Positions 8,506 to 17,569 are shown, counted from the stretch's first letter. The stretch is 64,000 nt of DNA from AP-15 sp963703855 (GCA_963703855.1 CAVPFW010000008.1:62001-126000), one strand, 5' to 3'. Program-made: numbers and translations. The notes: a model not told the origin generated them from the letters alone.

Positions 8506-9840
8506 ATGCCCATCGTGCGCCGCAGCGCCCGCCGCTCCAGCATCGACATCTGGCCGGGCTTTGTCGACGCGCTGGCGCAGCTGCTGATGGTGATCATCTT
8601 CATCCTGCTGGTGTTCACCGCCGGGCAGTTCTACCTTTCGGCGGCATTGTCCGGGCGCGACCAGGCCCTGCAGAAATTGCAGCAGCAGGTCGACGAGCTC
8701 GCCAGCCTGCTGTCCGTCGAGCGCCGCGCCGGTGACGAGCTGCGTCTCGGCGCGGCCCAGCTCGGCGCAGAGCTGAAGAGCACGCAGGCCGAGCGGGACC
8801 AGCTGACGACCCGGGTAAAAGAGCTCGCCGCCAAGGCCGACGAGGCGACCGCGCGCGCCGACCAGGCGACCGGGAAATTGCACGACGCCGACACCGTGAT
8901 CAGCGCCGGCAAGGACCAGATCGCGCTGCAACTGCGCCAGATCGAGAGCCTGCGCCGCGACGTCGAGGCGCTCAAGACGGCGCGCGCCGATCTCGAGGCG
9001 AAGGTCGCCGCCCTGGCCCGCCAGAACGGGCCGGACACCCAGGCGCTGCGCGACCGCACCAAGGAGCTCGAGGCTCAGCTCGCCTCCGCGGCGGAGAAGA
9101 CCTCGCTCGCCCAGAAAGCGATCGACGACCGCGACATCCGCCTGCGCGATCTCGGAGGGCGCGCCGATCAGTCCGAGCAGGCCCTCGCCGCCGAGAAGGA
9201 GACCAGCCGCAACGCGATGGCTCAGGTCGATCAGCTGAACGCGCAGATCGCCGCGCTGCGCGACCAGCTGACGCGGATCGCGGCGGCGCTCGACCTGTCT
9301 CAATCCAAGGTCACGGCGCAACAGGGCCAGATCGTCGACCTCGGCAACAAGCTCAACATCGCTCTCGTCAACAAGGTCGAGGAGCTGGCCCGCTATCGCT
9401 CCGAGTTTTTTGGCCGGCTGCGCGGTATCCTGGGAGACCGGCCGGGGATCCGCATCGTCGGCGACCGCTTTGTGTTCCAGTCGGAAGTGCTGTTTGCGCC
9501 GGGCAGCGCCGAGCTGACCGAGGAAGCCAAGCAGGCGCTCGACCCGGTGATCACTACGCTCAAAGAGATCGCCGCGAAGATCCCGCCGGACATCAACTGG
9601 GTTCTCTTGGTGGACGGCCACACCGACCATCGGCCGATCGACACGCCGGAGTTTCCGTCCAACTGGGAATTGTCGACCGCGCGCGCGCTCTCGGTCGTGC
9701 GCTACGCCATCAGCCGCGGAATTCCCGGCGACCGGCTGGCCGCAGCGGGTTTCGCCGACATGCAGCCGATCGACCCGGGCATCACCCCCGACGCCTATCG
9801 CCGCAACCGCCGCATCGAGCTCAAGCTGACCGAGCGCTGA
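8506..9840 (+). CDS. MotB-like OmpA-domain protein with long coiled coil
   Basis: 444 residues: one transmembrane helix at about 20-42 (FVDALAQLLMVIIFILLVF; the Asp in FVD is placed like the MotB proton-binding Asp), a coiled coil of heptads from about 50 to 300, and a C-terminal OmpA/MotB peptidoglycan-binding domain (VDGHTDHRPI, NWELSTARALSVVRY, RRNRRIELKLTE). The coiled coil is much longer than the plug/linker of flagellar MotB. Partner of the preceding channel gene and transcribed with it. Confidence 0.85.
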   Translation: MPIVRRSARRSSIDIWPGFVDALAQLLMVIIFILLVFTAGQFYLSAALSGRDQALQKLQQQVDELASLLSVERRAGDELRLGAAQLGAELKSTQAERDQLTTRVKELAAKADEATARADQATGKLHDADTVISAGKDQIALQLRQIESLRRDVEALKTARADLEAKVAALARQNGPDTQALRDRTKELEAQLASAAEKTSLAQKAIDDRDIRLRDLGGRADQSEQALAAEKETSRNAMAQVDQLNAQIAALRDQLTRIAAALDLSQSKVTAQQGQIVDLGNKLNIALVNKVEELARYRSEFFGRLRGILGDRPGIRIVGDRFVFQSEVLFAPGSAELTEEAKQALDPVITTLKEIAAKIPPDINWVLLVDGHTDHRPIDTPEFPSNWELSTARALSVVRYAISRGIPGDRLAAAGFADMQPIDPGITPDAYRRNRRIELKLTER

Positions 9841-9864
9841 CCCGGCCCCGGTTGCACCGCGGGC

Positions 9865-11115
9865 TCAGTCGAGGACGATGCGCGGGCCGGTGGCGCCGCT
9901 CAACAGGCGCCTCAGGTGAAATCCGACGAGATGGTCGTCGCTGCGCAGGCCGAGCAGTGCCGCAAAGGCCGGCATCGCCATCGGATCGCCGGCTTCGAGC
10001 TTGGCGAAAGCGTCGAGATAGGCGCGGGTCGCCGGGTCGTCGAAGGCCTCGGCCGACAGCGGCTCGAACGCGCGGATCGGCTCCTTGCGGCCGCGCAGCA
10101 AGAGCTCGCCCACCGGTCTTCCCTTGAACCCGGCGACGCGGCTGGTCACGTTCTCGCCGACGCAGATGCGGGTGCCGAGCTGCTTGTTCGCCGCTTCGAG
10201 CCGAGCCGAGGTGTTCACCGTGTCGCCATAGGCGGTGTAGTCGAAATACCGCCCGCCGCCGAAATTGCCGACGATCGCCGGGCCGGCATCGAGGCCGAGA
10301 CGGGTCGCGCCGAGCATGATCCCGCGCTGCCTCCAGCGCTCGCGAAAGGACTGCGCGGCGAGATCGAGCTCAACGGCGCAGGCGATGGCGCGTTCGGAAT
10401 GGTCGGGCTGATCGGCCGGTGCTCCGAACAGCACGTGCATGGCGTCGCCGACGAGCTTTACCACGGTCCCGCCATGGGCGAAGACGATATCGGTCATCCG
10501 GCCGAGATAGTCGTTCAACAGCGGGGCGATGATCTCCAGGTCGAGGGTCTCGACCAGCGAGGTGAACTCGGCGATGTCGGTGAACAGCGAAGTGATCTCG
10601 CGCCGCTGCCCCCCGAGATCGACGGTGTCGGGGTCGCTCGCCAGCCGCTCCGCCAGATTGGGCGAAAAGTAGCGCGATAAGAGCGCGTGCGCGCGTTCGG
10701 CCGCCATCTGCCGGCGGCGCGCCTCGCGCAGCCGGTCGATATGCGCGAGGGTCTTCTTGATCGTGGCTTCGAGGTCGGCGAAGTCGATCGGCTTGGTCAC
10801 GAAATCGAACGCCCCGCAATTCATCGCGGTGCGGATGTTGGCCATGTCGCCATAGGCCGAGACGATCACGGTCGAGAGCGGGTCGGCGGTCTGCTGGATC
10901 TTTTCGAGCAGGGTCAGACCGTCCATCCGCGGCATGTTGATGTCGCTGAGCACCATGTCGACAATGCCCCGCTCGGCCAGGATATCGAGCGCCTCGACCC
11001 CGTCGCGGGCAAAGCGAAAGCCGAGCTCGCCGCCGCGGATCTGGCGCCGGAACCGCTGCTGGACCAGGGTTTCGAGATCCGGCTCGTCGTCGACCACGAG
11101 GATCGTCGCGGTCAT
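9865..11115 (-). CDS. Response regulator with class III adenylate/guanylate cyclase output domain
   Basis: 416 residues. The N-terminal receiver has an acidic pocket (DDEPD, residues about 8-12), the phospho-acceptor Asp in LSDINMP, a VSAYGD switch Ser and KPID. After a helical linker comes a class III cyclase domain (about 190-370): TDIAEF with the first metal Asp, KLVGDAM with substrate Lys and second metal Asp, and YGDTVNTSARLE with the Asn/Arg transition-state pair. It makes cAMP (or cGMP) under control of the kinase encoded upstream, whose stop overlaps this ATG (ATGA). The two form a sensor-to-cyclic-nucleotide relay. Confidence 0.9.
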   Translation of the reverse strand: MTATILVVDDEPDLETLVQQRFRRQIRGGELGFRFARDGVEALDILAERGIVDMVLSDINMPRMDGLTLLEKIQQTADPLSTVIVSAYGDMANIRTAMNCGAFDFVTKPIDFADLEATIKKTLAHIDRLREARRRQMAAERAHALLSRYFSPNLAERLASDPDTVDLGGQRREITSLFTDIAEFTSLVETLDLEIIAPLLNDYLGRMTDIVFAHGGTVVKLVGDAMHVLFGAPADQPDHSERAIACAVELDLAAQSFRERWRQRGIMLGATRLGLDAGPAIVGNFGGGRYFDYTAYGDTVNTSARLEAANKQLGTRICVGENVTSRVAGFKGRPVGELLLRGRKEPIRAFEPLSAEAFDDPATRAYLDAFAKLEAGDPMAMPAFAALLGLRSDDHLVGFHLRRLLSGATGPRIVLD

Positions 11116-13190
11116 GCTCCCTCTCCTGCGCCGGCCGGCGCCGGGACCGGCGCGCGCGGCAAGGTCACGACGAACTCGGTGAATGTGCCGGGCTCGCTCT
11201 CGACCCCGAAAGTGCCGCCATGCTGCTTGACGACGATGTCGAAGCTCAAGGACAGGCCGAGCCCGGTGCCCTCGCCGGCCGGCTTGGTGGTAAAGAACGG
11301 ATCGAAGATCTTGGACCTCGCCGCTTCGGGAATCCCGGCGCCGTTGTCGCGCACCCGGATCTCGACCCGGTCGGCCACGGCCCGGGTGGACACCCAAAGC
11401 GTCGGCTGGTAGCCGGGCTCCGCGGTGCCGCGGTCGCGTTCGCGGACCGCGTAAAATCCGTTCCCGAACAGGTTCAGCAGGACTCGGGTCAGCTCCTGCG
11501 GATAGAGGTCGAGCTGGCCCACCGCCGGGTCGAGATCCCGACGCAAGGTCACGTTGAAGCCGGGCTGTTCGGCGCGGGCGCCATGATAGGCGAGGTTCAG
11601 GCTCTCTTCGACCAGGGCGTTGAGGTCGGAGGGTCGACGCTCGCCGGGCCCGGTGCGCGAGTGCAGCAGCATGTTCTTGACGATGCTGTCGGCGCGCCTG
11701 CCGTGCTCGACGATCTTCCCCAGATTGCCGTTCAGCAGGCGGGTCAGGTCGTCGATTTCGGCGCGGGCCTGGTCGGGCAACGAGGCGTCCCCCGCAGCCA
11801 GCACGCCGCTCAGTTCTGCGACCAGCTCCGTGGACAGCTCGGCGAAGTTGTTGACGAAATTGAGCGGGTTCTTGATCTCGTGGGCGATCCCTGCGGTCAG
11901 CTGGCCGAGTGCGGCGAGCTTTTGCGTCTCGACCAGACGGTCCTGCGCGCGGTGCAGGTCGGCGAGCGCCTGCTCGGCCGTCAGCCGCGCCGCTCTGGCT
12001 TCCTGCTCCTGGGTCTGCAACGCCTCGGTGCGGGCCTCGACCTTGGCTTCGAGCGTGTCGTGCAATTCCTGGACCTTGGCAGCCATCTGGTTGAACCGGT
12101 CGGCCAGGGTCTCGATCTCGTCGCCGGTATGGATCTGGATCGGCTGGCTGCGCTCGCCCGAGCCCAGCCGCTCGGCGCCCGACTGCAGGCGGCGGATCGG
12201 CACCACCATGCGCCGGGCGAGCAATGTGCCGGCACCGGCCGCCAGCAGCAGGCCGAGCGCCAGCAGCGCCGCCATGCGCCACAGCGAAGCGTAGACCGGC
12301 GCCAGCGCCTCGCGCAGCGGCAGCTCGACAAACACGATCCAGCCGAGCCGCGGCACCGGGGCATAGGCGGTCAGCACCGGGCCGCCCGCGGGTCCGGAGG
12401 CGGTGCGGGCACCGCTCTCGCTTGTGCCCTGACCCAGGCTGGTCAGCGCCGCCGCCACCTGGGGCAAGTGCGAAAGATCGGTCTCGCGCAGGACCAGGCT
12501 GAGATCGGGATGGGCGATCAGCCGCCCGCGGGAATCGACTACATAGGCATAGCCGGTCCGTCCGGTCTGCATCGCCGTAATCAAATCCCAGATGAATTTG
12601 AGGTTGACCTCGGCAACGGTCACGCCGGCCCGAGGACCGGAATGCGCGACCGCGATCGTCATATAGGGTTCGGACATATTGCGGAAATAGACCGGGCTGA
12701 ACCAGACGCCCTTTGCCTCCGCCTCGGCAAAGCGCGGCGCGGCGGCATCGTCGACGCCGCTCGACACGACATCGGGCGCGATGCGCGAGAGCTTGAGCTC
12801 CTCCCTCCCCGATCCGTTGATCTGGGTCAATTCGGTGATCGCCGGCACCTCGCGCATCAGCCGGATGAAGTCATAGCGGCGCTGCTCAAGCGGCAGCGCA
12901 TCCCATTGCGGCGGGGTGGTCCAGCCGATCTGCTGTTCGATCTCGACAACGAACCGCTCGATGCGCCGGGCGGCGTCCTGAGCCTTTTCCTGCTGGATCC
13001 GCATCGCGCCGTTTTCGGCTTCGCGGTAGCCGAGCCAAATGTCGACCGAGCCGTTGACCAAGAGAACGAGGCTGACCAGGCCGATAAAGGCGAGCGTCAG
13101 CTTGGGCGCCAGCCCCATCCGCCGATGCCGGCGGACGGCTTTGTCCGCGGGTCCGGCCGCCTCGAAGGCGACACCGTGTTTAGCGAGCAC
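11112..13190 (-). CDS. Membrane sensor histidine kinase (Cache-HAMP-HisKA-HATPase)
   Basis: About 692 residues from GTG 13190, which has GGGAG in good position. ATG 13229 (no Shine-Dalgarno, overlapping the gene upstream) or ATG 13118 are alternatives. Order: TM helix (APKLTLAFIGLVSLVLLV), a periplasmic double-Cache-like domain of about 260 residues (GRTGYAYVVDSRGRLIAHPD), TM2 (MAALLALGLLLAAGAGT), HAMP, coiled coil, the phospho-acceptor His in AHEIKNPLNFVNNF, and HATPase_c with N-box NLFGNGFYAV, DNGAGIP and GTGLGLSLS. It lies between a periplasmic binding-protein gene and its response regulator-cyclase. The binding protein may present ligand to the Cache domain. Confidence 0.9.
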   Translation of the reverse strand: MLAKHGVAFEAAGPADKAVRRHRRMGLAPKLTLAFIGLVSLVLLVNGSVDIWLGYREAENGAMRIQQEKAQDAARRIERFVVEIEQQIGWTTPPQWDALPLEQRRYDFIRLMREVPAITELTQINGSGREELKLSRIAPDVVSSGVDDAAAPRFAEAEAKGVWFSPVYFRNMSEPYMTIAVAHSGPRAGVTVAEVNLKFIWDLITAMQTGRTGYAYVVDSRGRLIAHPDLSLVLRETDLSHLPQVAAALTSLGQGTSESGARTASGPAGGPVLTAYAPVPRLGWIVFVELPLREALAPVYASLWRMAALLALGLLLAAGAGTLLARRMVVPIRRLQSGAERLGSGERSQPIQIHTGDEIETLADRFNQMAAKVQELHDTLEAKVEARTEALQTQEQEARAARLTAEQALADLHRAQDRLVETQKLAALGQLTAGIAHEIKNPLNFVNNFAELSTELVAELSGVLAAGDASLPDQARAEIDDLTRLLNGNLGKIVEHGRRADSIVKNMLLHSRTGPGERRPSDLNALVEESLNLAYHGARAEQPGFNVTLRRDLDPAVGQLDLYPQELTRVLLNLFGNGFYAVRERDRGTAEPGYQPTLWVSTRAVADRVEIRVRDNGAGIPEAARSKIFDPFFTTKPAGEGTGLGLSLSFDIVVKQHGGTFGVESEPGTFTEFVVTLPRAPVPAPAGAGEGA

Positions 13191-13206
13191 GAAACGGCGG
13201 CTCCCG

Positions 13207-14190
13207 TCACTCCATGACGTCGTCGGCACGCGCGAGCAGGGATGGCGGGATCGTCAGACCAACCGTCTTGGCTGTCCCAAGGTTGATCGCCAGCACAAAC
13301 CGGCTCGGCTCTTCGAGCGGCAGCTGGGCGGGATCGGCCCCCTTCAGGATGCGTACGGCGAGCCCGGCGGCGCGATCGAACATCTCGCTCACATCCGGAC
13401 CGTAGGACATCAGGCCGCCCTCGCGCACCAGGAAGTCGTACTCGTAGACCGCCGGCAATTTGTGCGCGGCCGCAAAATCGAACACCCGTTTGCGGTTCAA
13501 GGTCGTCAGCACGTCGCTGACCATCAGGATGGCGTCCGGCGGCCGGCGCATCATCGCGGCAAAGGCGGTCTCGAAATCGTTGGGCGCGCGCACGCCCAGC
13601 GACTCGACCTCGACACCCAGGCTGCGAGCCTGCGCCTCCGCCGCCTTGTAGCGCAGCGACATGCCGAGATCCTCGGCATTCCACAGCATCGCCACCCGGT
13701 GCACGCCCGGCACCGCCTCCTTCAGCAATGCCAGGCGCTTGGCGGAAAGCTCGACCGCTACCTCCGAGAGCCCCGTGAGGTGGCCTCCCGGCCGGGCAAA
13801 GCTGGCGACGAGGCCGTCGGCTACCGGATCGCCGGCCTGGACCATCACGACCGGCAAGGTCGTGTGCTCTTTGGCGGCGAGAGCCGTCGGGTAGCCTTGG
13901 GTCACGATCACGGCGACCTTGCTCGCGACCAGCTCGTCGACGAGCCGCGGCAGGCGGTCGAGCTGCCCGTGCGCCGCACGCCGCTCAAATACGAGGTTCT
14001 TGCCGAGGACGAACCCCTGCCGGGCAAAGCCGCGGATGAGCCCCGCGCCAAACGGGCTCTGATCGGTCGGGTCGGCGCCGACCGAAAGCAGGCCGACGCG
14101 ATAAATTTGCGGCGAATCCTGGGCGGCCGCTCCCCCCGACACGATGAAAAGGGCAAGGGCCAGGGTGGCAACGAACCGAGAAAATTTCAC
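13207..14190 (-). CDS. ABC-type substrate-binding protein (TrpX/YtcQ-like), sensor partner
   Basis: 327 residues from GTG 14190, preceded by GAGG. The signal peptide (VKFSRFVATLALALFIVSGGAAAQ) is followed by a two-lobed periplasmic binding fold of the ABC_sub_bind family: RVGLLSVGADPT, VIVTQGYPTALAAKEHT-type lobe 1, and LTGLSEVAVELSAKRLALLKEAVPG linking to lobe 2. No permease or ATPase follows; a histidine kinase gene does. This makes a role as ligand-sensing co-receptor more likely than transport. The ligand is unknown. Confidence 0.85.
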   Translation of the reverse strand: MKFSRFVATLALALFIVSGGAAAQDSPQIYRVGLLSVGADPTDQSPFGAGLIRGFARQGFVLGKNLVFERRAAHGQLDRLPRLVDELVASKVAVIVTQGYPTALAAKEHTTLPVVMVQAGDPVADGLVASFARPGGHLTGLSEVAVELSAKRLALLKEAVPGVHRVAMLWNAEDLGMSLRYKAAEAQARSLGVEVESLGVRAPNDFETAFAAMMRRPPDAILMVSDVLTTLNRKRVFDFAAAHKLPAVYEYDFLVREGGLMSYGPDVSEMFDRAAGLAVRILKGADPAQLPLEEPSRFVLAINLGTAKTVGLTIPPSLLARADDVME

Positions 14191-14347
14191 TCGAGGACCT
14201 CGACGCCGCGATTGGCGGCGACCATACGACCGAGGAGCAGGATCGACCAAGCAGCGTATTGAACAACAGCCCGTGATCGGAGACTGTGCCGATGTCGGGT
14301 TGCTGAGGTCTTACCGAGCCGCGAGCATTGCCGCCGGAGGCGGGCCG

Positions 14348-15868
14348 ATGACCGGATCAGCCTATGTCCTGGCGATCGACCAGGGGACGACGAGCACCCG
14401 CGCGATGCTGTTCGACGCGCAGGGCCGGGCATGCCGGACGGCGCAGCTCGAGCTGACGCAGCTCTATCCGCGGCCCGGCTGGGTCGAGCACGACCCCGAA
14501 GAAATCTGGCGGAGCGTGGTTTCGACCTGCCGCGAAGCCGTTGCGGCGGCCGAGGGCCCGATCGCCGCGATCGGCATCGCCAATCAGCGCGAGACCACGG
14601 TCCTGTGGGAGCGCGCCACCGGCCGCCCGGTGCACAACGCGATCGTCTGGCAGGACCGGCGGACCGCCGAGCTGTGCGAGCATTGGCGCCGCGAGGGCTT
14701 GGCCGATATCGTGGCGCGGCGGACCGGGCTCGTCATCGATCCTTATTTTTCGGCGTCCAAGATCCGCTGGCTGCTCGACGCCGTGCCGGGGCTGCGCCGG
14801 CGCGCCGAGGCGGGAGCGATCGCCTTTGGCACGATCGACAGCTTTCTGCTGTGGCGGCTCTCGGGCGGCAGGCGCCACGCGACCGACGCGACCAACGCCG
14901 CGCGCACGATGCTGTTCGACATCGGCCGTTTCGCGTGGGATGACGATCTCCTCGACCTATTCCGGATCCCGCGCGCGATCCTGCCCGAGGCGCTCGACAC
15001 CGGCGCCGATTACGGCACGACCGCACCGGAGCTGCTCGGCGCCGCGATCCCGATCGCCGCGCTGGCCGGCGACCAGCAGGCGGCGCTGATCGGCCAGGGC
15101 TGCTTTCAGCCCGGCATGATCAAATCGACCTACGGCACCGGCGCCTTCGCGCTGCTCAACATCGGCAGCGAGCCGGCCCGTTCGCGCCATCGCCTGCTGA
15201 CGACGATCGCCTACCGGCTCGACGGCGGCACCGCCTACGCGCTCGAAGGCAGCATCTTTGTCGCCGGTGCGGCGGTGCAGTGGCTGCGCGACCGGCTCGG
15301 CATAGTCGCGACGGCGGCTGAGGCTACGACCCTCGCCGCGCGCGCCGACCCGCGGCAGCGGCTCTATCTCGTTCCCGGGTTTGCCGGGCTCGGCGCGCCC
15401 TACTGGTCGTCCCACGCGCGCGGTGCCTTGATCGGGCTGACGGCGGAGTGCGGACCGGCCGAGATCGGCCGGGCCGCGCTCGAAGCGGTCGGCTATCAGA
15501 CCCGCGACCTGGTCGCGGCAATGGCCGCCGACGCGGGCATCGCGATCAAGAGACTGCGCGTCGACGGCGGCATGACGGCGAGCGACTGGACGATGCAGTT
15601 TCTGGCCGACATCCTGCCCGCTGACGTCGAGCGGCCGGCCATGGTCGAAACCACCGCCTGGGGTGCCGCCTATGCCGCGGGGTTGACGCGGGGGATCTAT
15701 CCCGATCCCGAAACCATGGCCGCGCAATGGCGGCCCGAGCGCCTGTTCACGCCGCAGATGCCCGAAGCCGAGCGCGAGGAACGTTATTCCGGATGGCGGC
15801 GCGCTGTCGCCGGCGTCCTCGCCGCGGCGCCGTCTTCGATCGATGGAGAAAGCGATGACACGCGCTGA
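14348..15868 (+). CDS. glpK: Glycerol kinase
   Basis: 506 residues, the normal length. FGGY motifs: phosphate-1 AIDQGTTSTRAMLFD at the N-terminus, IANQRETTVLWE, the substrate loop IVWQDRR, GTIDSFLLWRL, AGDQQAALIGQ near 237, STYGTGAF, and VDGGMTASDWTMQF near 400. It phosphorylates glycerol to glycerol-3-phosphate. Start ATG 14348 has GGAGG 7 bases upstream. The glycerol-3-phosphate dehydrogenase and uptake genes are not adjacent. ugpQ, which also yields glycerol-3-phosphate, is 12 kb downstream. The next gene overlaps its end by 14 bases. Confidence 0.95.
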   Translation: MTGSAYVLAIDQGTTSTRAMLFDAQGRACRTAQLELTQLYPRPGWVEHDPEEIWRSVVSTCREAVAAAEGPIAAIGIANQRETTVLWERATGRPVHNAIVWQDRRTAELCEHWRREGLADIVARRTGLVIDPYFSASKIRWLLDAVPGLRRRAEAGAIAFGTIDSFLLWRLSGGRRHATDATNAARTMLFDIGRFAWDDDLLDLFRIPRAILPEALDTGADYGTTAPELLGAAIPIAALAGDQQAALIGQGCFQPGMIKSTYGTGAFALLNIGSEPARSRHRLLTTIAYRLDGGTAYALEGSIFVAGAAVQWLRDRLGIVATAAEATTLAARADPRQRLYLVPGFAGLGAPYWSSHARGALIGLTAECGPAEIGRAALEAVGYQTRDLVAAMAADAGIAIKRLRVDGGMTASDWTMQFLADILPADVERPAMVETTAWGAAYAAGLTRGIYPDPETMAAQWRPERLFTPQMPEAEREERYSGWRRAVAGVLAAAPSSIDGESDDTR

Positions 15869-16796
15869 AGAATGGCCGAGCCTGCCGCTGGCGGATTGGC
15901 GCGACACCTGCGCCACCTTGCAGCTATGGACCCAGGTGATCGGCAAGATCCGGCTGGCCCAGGCGCCGCTGATCAACCACTGGTGGCAGGTCCCGCTCTA
16001 CGTGACCAGCCGCGGGTTGACGACGTCGCCGATCCCTTATCGGGCGCGGACTTTCCAGATCGATTTCGATTTCATCGGTCACCGCCTGACGATCGGCACG
16101 AGCGACGGGGCGACCGCAGGTTTCGCGTTGCGCCCCTCTGCCGTGGCCGATTTCTACAGTGAGGTCATGGAGCGGCTGAAGGCGCTTGGCCTCGACATCC
16201 GGATCTGGACAACGCCGGTCGAGATCCCCGATCCGATCCCGTTCGAGACCGACCGCGTGCACGGCGCCTACGACCCCGATTACGCGCACCGCTTTTGGCG
16301 CGTCCTGGTGCAGGCCGATCGGGTCTTCACCGCGTTCCGCGCCCGGTTTATCGGCAAGGCGAGCCCGGTGCATTTCTTTTGGGGCAGCTTTGACCTGGCG
16401 GTCACGCGCTTTTCCGGCCGCCGCGCGCCGCCGCATCCGGGCTCGCCCGGCGTCGCCGACCGGATCACCGGCGAAGCCTATTCGCACGAGGTCAGCAGCT
16501 GCGGCTTCTGGCCGGGCGGCGCCGGGCTCGAGCAGCCGATCTTCTATTCCTACGCCTATGCCGAGCCGGCCGGCTTCAAGGACGCGCCGGTCCGCCCGAA
16601 CGCCGCCCGTTACGCTCGCGAGCTGGGCGAGTTCATCCTGCCTTATGACGAGGTCCGGCACGCGGGCGCGCCGGAAGAAACGTTGCTGGAGTTCCTGCAA
16701 AGCACCTATGAGGCCGCCGCCGGTTTGGCGCATTGGGACCGGGCCGCGCTGGAGCGCGCGGCGGGGCCCCCCGCGGTCGCGAGGGCAGGCGCGTGA
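15855..16796 (+). CDS. DUF5996 family protein
   Basis: 313 residues matching the DUF5996 pattern: WRDTCATLQLWTQVIGKIRL near the N-terminus, INHWWQVPLYVTSRGLTTSPIPY, a central VHFFWGSFDLAVTRFSGR, and the C-terminal FILPYDEVR. Start ATG 15855 carries GGAGAAAG. The function is not established. It overlaps glpK by 14 bases and its stop overlaps the cupin start (GTGA), so glpK-DUF5996-cupin look co-translated. Confidence 0.8.
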   Translation: MTRAEEWPSLPLADWRDTCATLQLWTQVIGKIRLAQAPLINHWWQVPLYVTSRGLTTSPIPYRARTFQIDFDFIGHRLTIGTSDGATAGFALRPSAVADFYSEVMERLKALGLDIRIWTTPVEIPDPIPFETDRVHGAYDPDYAHRFWRVLVQADRVFTAFRARFIGKASPVHFFWGSFDLAVTRFSGRRAPPHPGSPGVADRITGEAYSHEVSSCGFWPGGAGLEQPIFYSYAYAEPAGFKDAPVRPNAARYARELGEFILPYDEVRHAGAPEETLLEFLQSTYEAAAGLAHWDRAALERAAGPPAVARAGA

Positions 16797-17107
16797 ACCT
16801 CCTCTCGCCGCTTCCCGAGGCAAACGCGGCCGAGGCCGTCGACGCGCTGCTGACCCGCCCCGGCCTGCGCATCGAGCGCATCGTCTCCTTGGGGCAGGCG
16901 AGCCCGGCCGGCTCTTGGTATGACCAGGACGAAGGCGAATGGGTGCTGCTCGTCGCCGGCGCCGCCCGGCTGCGCTTGGAGGGCGAGACCGAGCCCCGGC
17001 TACTCGTTCCCGGGGATTGGCTCGACATCGCCCCGCACCGCCGGCACCGCGTCGAGTGGACCGACCCGGCTACGGCGACGGTATGGCTCGCGATTTTTTA
17101 CCGGTAG
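16793..17107 (+). CDS. Small cupin-domain protein
   Basis: 104 residues from a GTG overlapping the preceding TGA. One cupin barrel: GSWYDQDEGEWVLLVAGAARL (motif 1, with an Asp/Glu pair in place of the usual His pair) and LVPGDWLDIAPHRRHRVEW (motif 2 with His). It is likely a metal-binding or regulatory cupin. The substrate is unknown. The His/Glu set differs from canonical metallo-cupins, so metal binding should not be assumed. Confidence 0.75.
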   Translation: MNLLSPLPEANAAEAVDALLTRPGLRIERIVSLGQASPAGSWYDQDEGEWVLLVAGAARLRLEGETEPRLLVPGDWLDIAPHRRHRVEWTDPATATVWLAIFYR

Positions 17108-17174
17108 CCGGCTCGTTTCCCAAAACCTCGCACCACTAATAGATATTGTTTGCGATCGCGCCACAAGGGTGATA

Positions 17175-17223
17175 CCGTATTTTGTGGGGGTGGATCGGGG
17201 GATCCACAGAATACGGGGGAATC
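17175..17223 (+). promoter_or_regulatory. gcrA leader: 13-bp hyphenated palindrome, DnaA-box-like and GANTC site
   Basis: CCGTATTTTGTGG (17175-17187) and CCACAGAATACGG (17204-17216) form 13-bp arms with one G-T mismatch around a 16-base loop. An alternative inner hairpin GTGGATC-GGGG-GATCCAC (17190-17207) shares the right arm. GGATCCACA (17200-17208) matches 7 of 9 bases of the DnaA box TTATCCACA. GAATC (17219-17223), a CcrM-type GANTC site, lies just before the ATG at 17225. In Caulobacter, gcrA is DnaA-activated and GcrA acts at methylated GANTC promoters. That a similar control works here is inference. Confidence 0.55.
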
Positions 17224-17224
17224 G

Positions 17225-17569
17225 ATGGAAATCACCTGGACTCCGGAGCGGGTCGAGCGGCTCAATCAGCTGTTTGCGGAGGGGCTGCCGACCGCCGAGA
17301 TCGGCCGTCGCCTCGGTCTGACCAAGAATGCCGTGATCGGCCGATTGCACCGCAGCGCGATGAGCCGACGCGATCCCGCGCCGAAATCGCCGCCGCGGCG
17401 CAACGTCTTCGAATTCAGCGGCCCGAGCTGCCTGTGGCCTTACGGCCACCCGAACGACGCGAATTTCCATTTCTGCGGCGCCCGCCCGCTGCCCGGCAAG
17501 CCCTATTGCCGCGAGCACGCCGCGATCGCGTATGTCCGGCCCAAGGACCAGAAATCGGACGCCGCCTGA
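17225..17569 (+). CDS. gcrA: GcrA cell-cycle regulator
   Basis: 114 residues, shorter than the Caulobacter protein. The N-terminal helix-turn-helix (WTPERVERLNQLFAEGLPTAEIGRRLG, then TKNAVIGRLHR) is diagnostic of GcrA, the alphaproteobacterial factor that binds sigma-70 RNA polymerase and stimulates promoters carrying methylated GANTC. The C-terminal part has a CLWPYGHPNDANFHFCG segment and PYCREHAAIAY, with Cys/His placed like the conserved sigma-interacting region. The ATG at 17225 fits the family. An upstream in-frame ATG at 17150 would run through the palindromic leader. Confidence 0.93.
   Translation: MEITWTPERVERLNQLFAEGLPTAEIGRRLGLTKNAVIGRLHRSAMSRRDPAPKSPPRRNVFEFSGPSCLWPYGHPNDANFHFCGARPLPGKPYCREHAAIAYVRPKDQKSDAA

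Noticed and set aside
7225..9630. 801-codon minus-strand frame opposite the MotA/MotB-like genes
   Set aside because: Composition mirrors the coiled coil and shows no family signature. The plus strand is clearly coding.
9865..12282. Single 805-codon minus frame joining the response regulator to upstream sequence
   Set aside because: The upstream part is a shifted reading of the histidine kinase. The regulator has its own ATG at 11115 overlapping the kinase stop.
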